Origin: Fen-1135 sp963705275
GTDB lineage: Bacteria > Desulfobacterota > Syntrophia > Syntrophales > UBA2185
Direction of reading: 5' to 3'
DNA: 64,000 nucleotides
NCBI GenBank assembly: GCA_963705275.1
Contig: OY970063.1
Span: 1,736,001 to 1,800,000, forward strand
The translations under genes were made by a program, and so were the position numbers. Below, piece by piece: positions 63,510-64,000 of this stretch (positions are counted from its first letter, which is position 1; every line of letters starts with the position of its first letter). The notes beneath the pieces were generated by a model. That model saw nothing but the letters and a program-made list of their open reading frames with translations. It had not been told where the DNA came from and did no database searches.

Positions 63510-64000
63510 TCACCCCTTGATGCAACCTAATGCCCGGAGTTTTGCCACTTTCTTGGAGATGCCGGCCCTGTGGACGACATCCACGACCTCATCTAAATCC
63601 TTATAAGCTTCAGGCATCTCCTCGCTGAGGGTTCCTTTGCCGGTGGCCATTACGATGATGCCTTTGGCGGCCATTTCTCGTTCAATCGATCTCCCGCGGC
63701 TTGCCTTTTTTGCCTGGGTGCGGCTCATGACGCGCCCGGCGCCGTGGCAGGTGCTCCCGAAGGTCTCCGCAAAGGCCTTCTCCGTTCCCGCCAGCACATA
63801 CGAACCCGTTCCCATATCACCGGGTATCAGCACGGGCTGACCCGTGTTGCCGTACCGCGCCGGAAGCGCCGGATGGCCGGGAGGGAACGCTCGAGTCGCT
63901 CCCTTTCTGTGAACGCACAGCTTCATTTCTTTGCCATCGACGTTAAAAGTTTCGATCTTGGCGATGTTATGACAGACGTCGTAAAGTAATCTCATGCCTA
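63510..64000 (-). CDS. rtcB: RNA-splicing ligase RtcB (5' end outside window)
   Basis: The visible part has the RtcB signatures YDVCHNIAKIE, HRKGATRAFPPGHP and GSTCHGAGRVMSRTQA, with Mn ligand His residues, and the typical end ALGCIKG. The frame remains open at the window edge. RtcB joins RNA 2',3'-cyclic phosphate ends to 5'-OH ends. Confidence 0.95.
   Translation of the reverse strand, partial: GMRLLYDVCHNIAKIETFNVDGKEMKLCVHRKGATRAFPPGHPALPARYGNTGQPVLIPGDMGTGSYVLAGTEKAFAETFGSTCHGAGRVMSRTQAKKASRGRSIEREMAAKGIIVMATGKGTLSEEMPEAYKDLDEVVDVVHRAGISKKVAKLRALGCIKG

Noticed and set aside
1..64000. CRISPR array, insertion sequence, phage genes, tRNA or rRNA
   Set aside because: No repeated spacer arrangement, transposase, integrase or clear tRNA/rRNA sequence was seen by eye. 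A covariance-model search would be needed to exclude a tRNA.

Overview
The window reads as chromosome of an anaerobic, cytochrome-rich bacterium of the Deltaproteobacteria/Desulfobacterota type (inference). The support is multihaem c-type cytochromes, several apparent selenocysteine genes, two 4-hydroxybutyryl-CoA dehydratase-family genes, PaaK/ACT-domain genes, Fe-S oxidoreductases and beta-barrel porins. I saw no rRNA, tRNA, CRISPR array, phage or insertion sequence.

Layout. 1-6.4 kb (minus): a multihaem cytochrome/rhodanese operon resembling the selenite/tellurite-reduction ext cluster of Geobacter; two of its cytochromes are interrupted by an in-frame UGA followed by a SECIS-like hairpin. 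6.6-13 kb (minus): an AbfD-family enzyme, a small unknown protein, a selenocysteine NADH oxidase/CoA-disulfide reductase-like flavoprotein, a C_GCAxxG_C_C protein, a PAS-LuxR regulator and an HdrD-like Fe-S protein. 13-17.3 kb (minus): a Fur-type regulator, an unknown protein, a 37-residue membrane peptide, a Tat-exported metallo-beta-lactamase-fold protein, a large membrane protein and a frameshifted small gene. 17.5-24.5 kb (plus): a ZraP/Spy-like protein with a sigma-54 promoter, then a LolD/LolE-like ABC system with a LolA-like carrier and an outer-membrane protein, then a chromate transporter. 24.9-29.3 kb (plus): iron alcohol dehydrogenase, acyl-CoA dehydrogenase homologue, AbfD and OsmC. 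29.3-41.7 kb (mostly minus): a phosphatase-TPR-SLH-alkaline phosphatase fusion, a methyltransferase-like membrane protein, a porin, a J-domain protein, FmdE, a TauE-type permease, a second ZraP-like gene with a matching sigma-54 promoter, DUF169 and SAP proteins, a rhodanese and a VKOR-DsbA fusion. 41.8-45.4 kb (minus): rhodaneses, CcdA, thioredoxin, HesB-like and glutaredoxin-like selenoproteins. 45.4-50.1 kb (minus): an arsenic operon (arsR, permease, small thioredoxin, arsC, acr3, a radical SAM protein, a truncated acr3). 50.2-54.4 kb (minus): a TetR-controlled group with VKOR, then a polyferredoxin and a DUF362 protein. 54.7-64 kb: FtsH, zinc-ribbon thioredoxin, GGDEF protein, PaaK, ACT protein, cytidylate kinase-like protein, patatin and RtcB.

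The common theme is thiol/selenol and haem redox chemistry around chalcogen and arsenic oxyanions. Selenocysteine decoding is the strongest single signal: five genes contain six in-frame UGA codons, each at a place where protein homology continues past the UGA or where a redox Cys is expected, and each followed by a small hairpin whose loop starts about 17-26 nt downstream. Three genes carry single-base frameshifts at homopolymers, which may be sequence errors.
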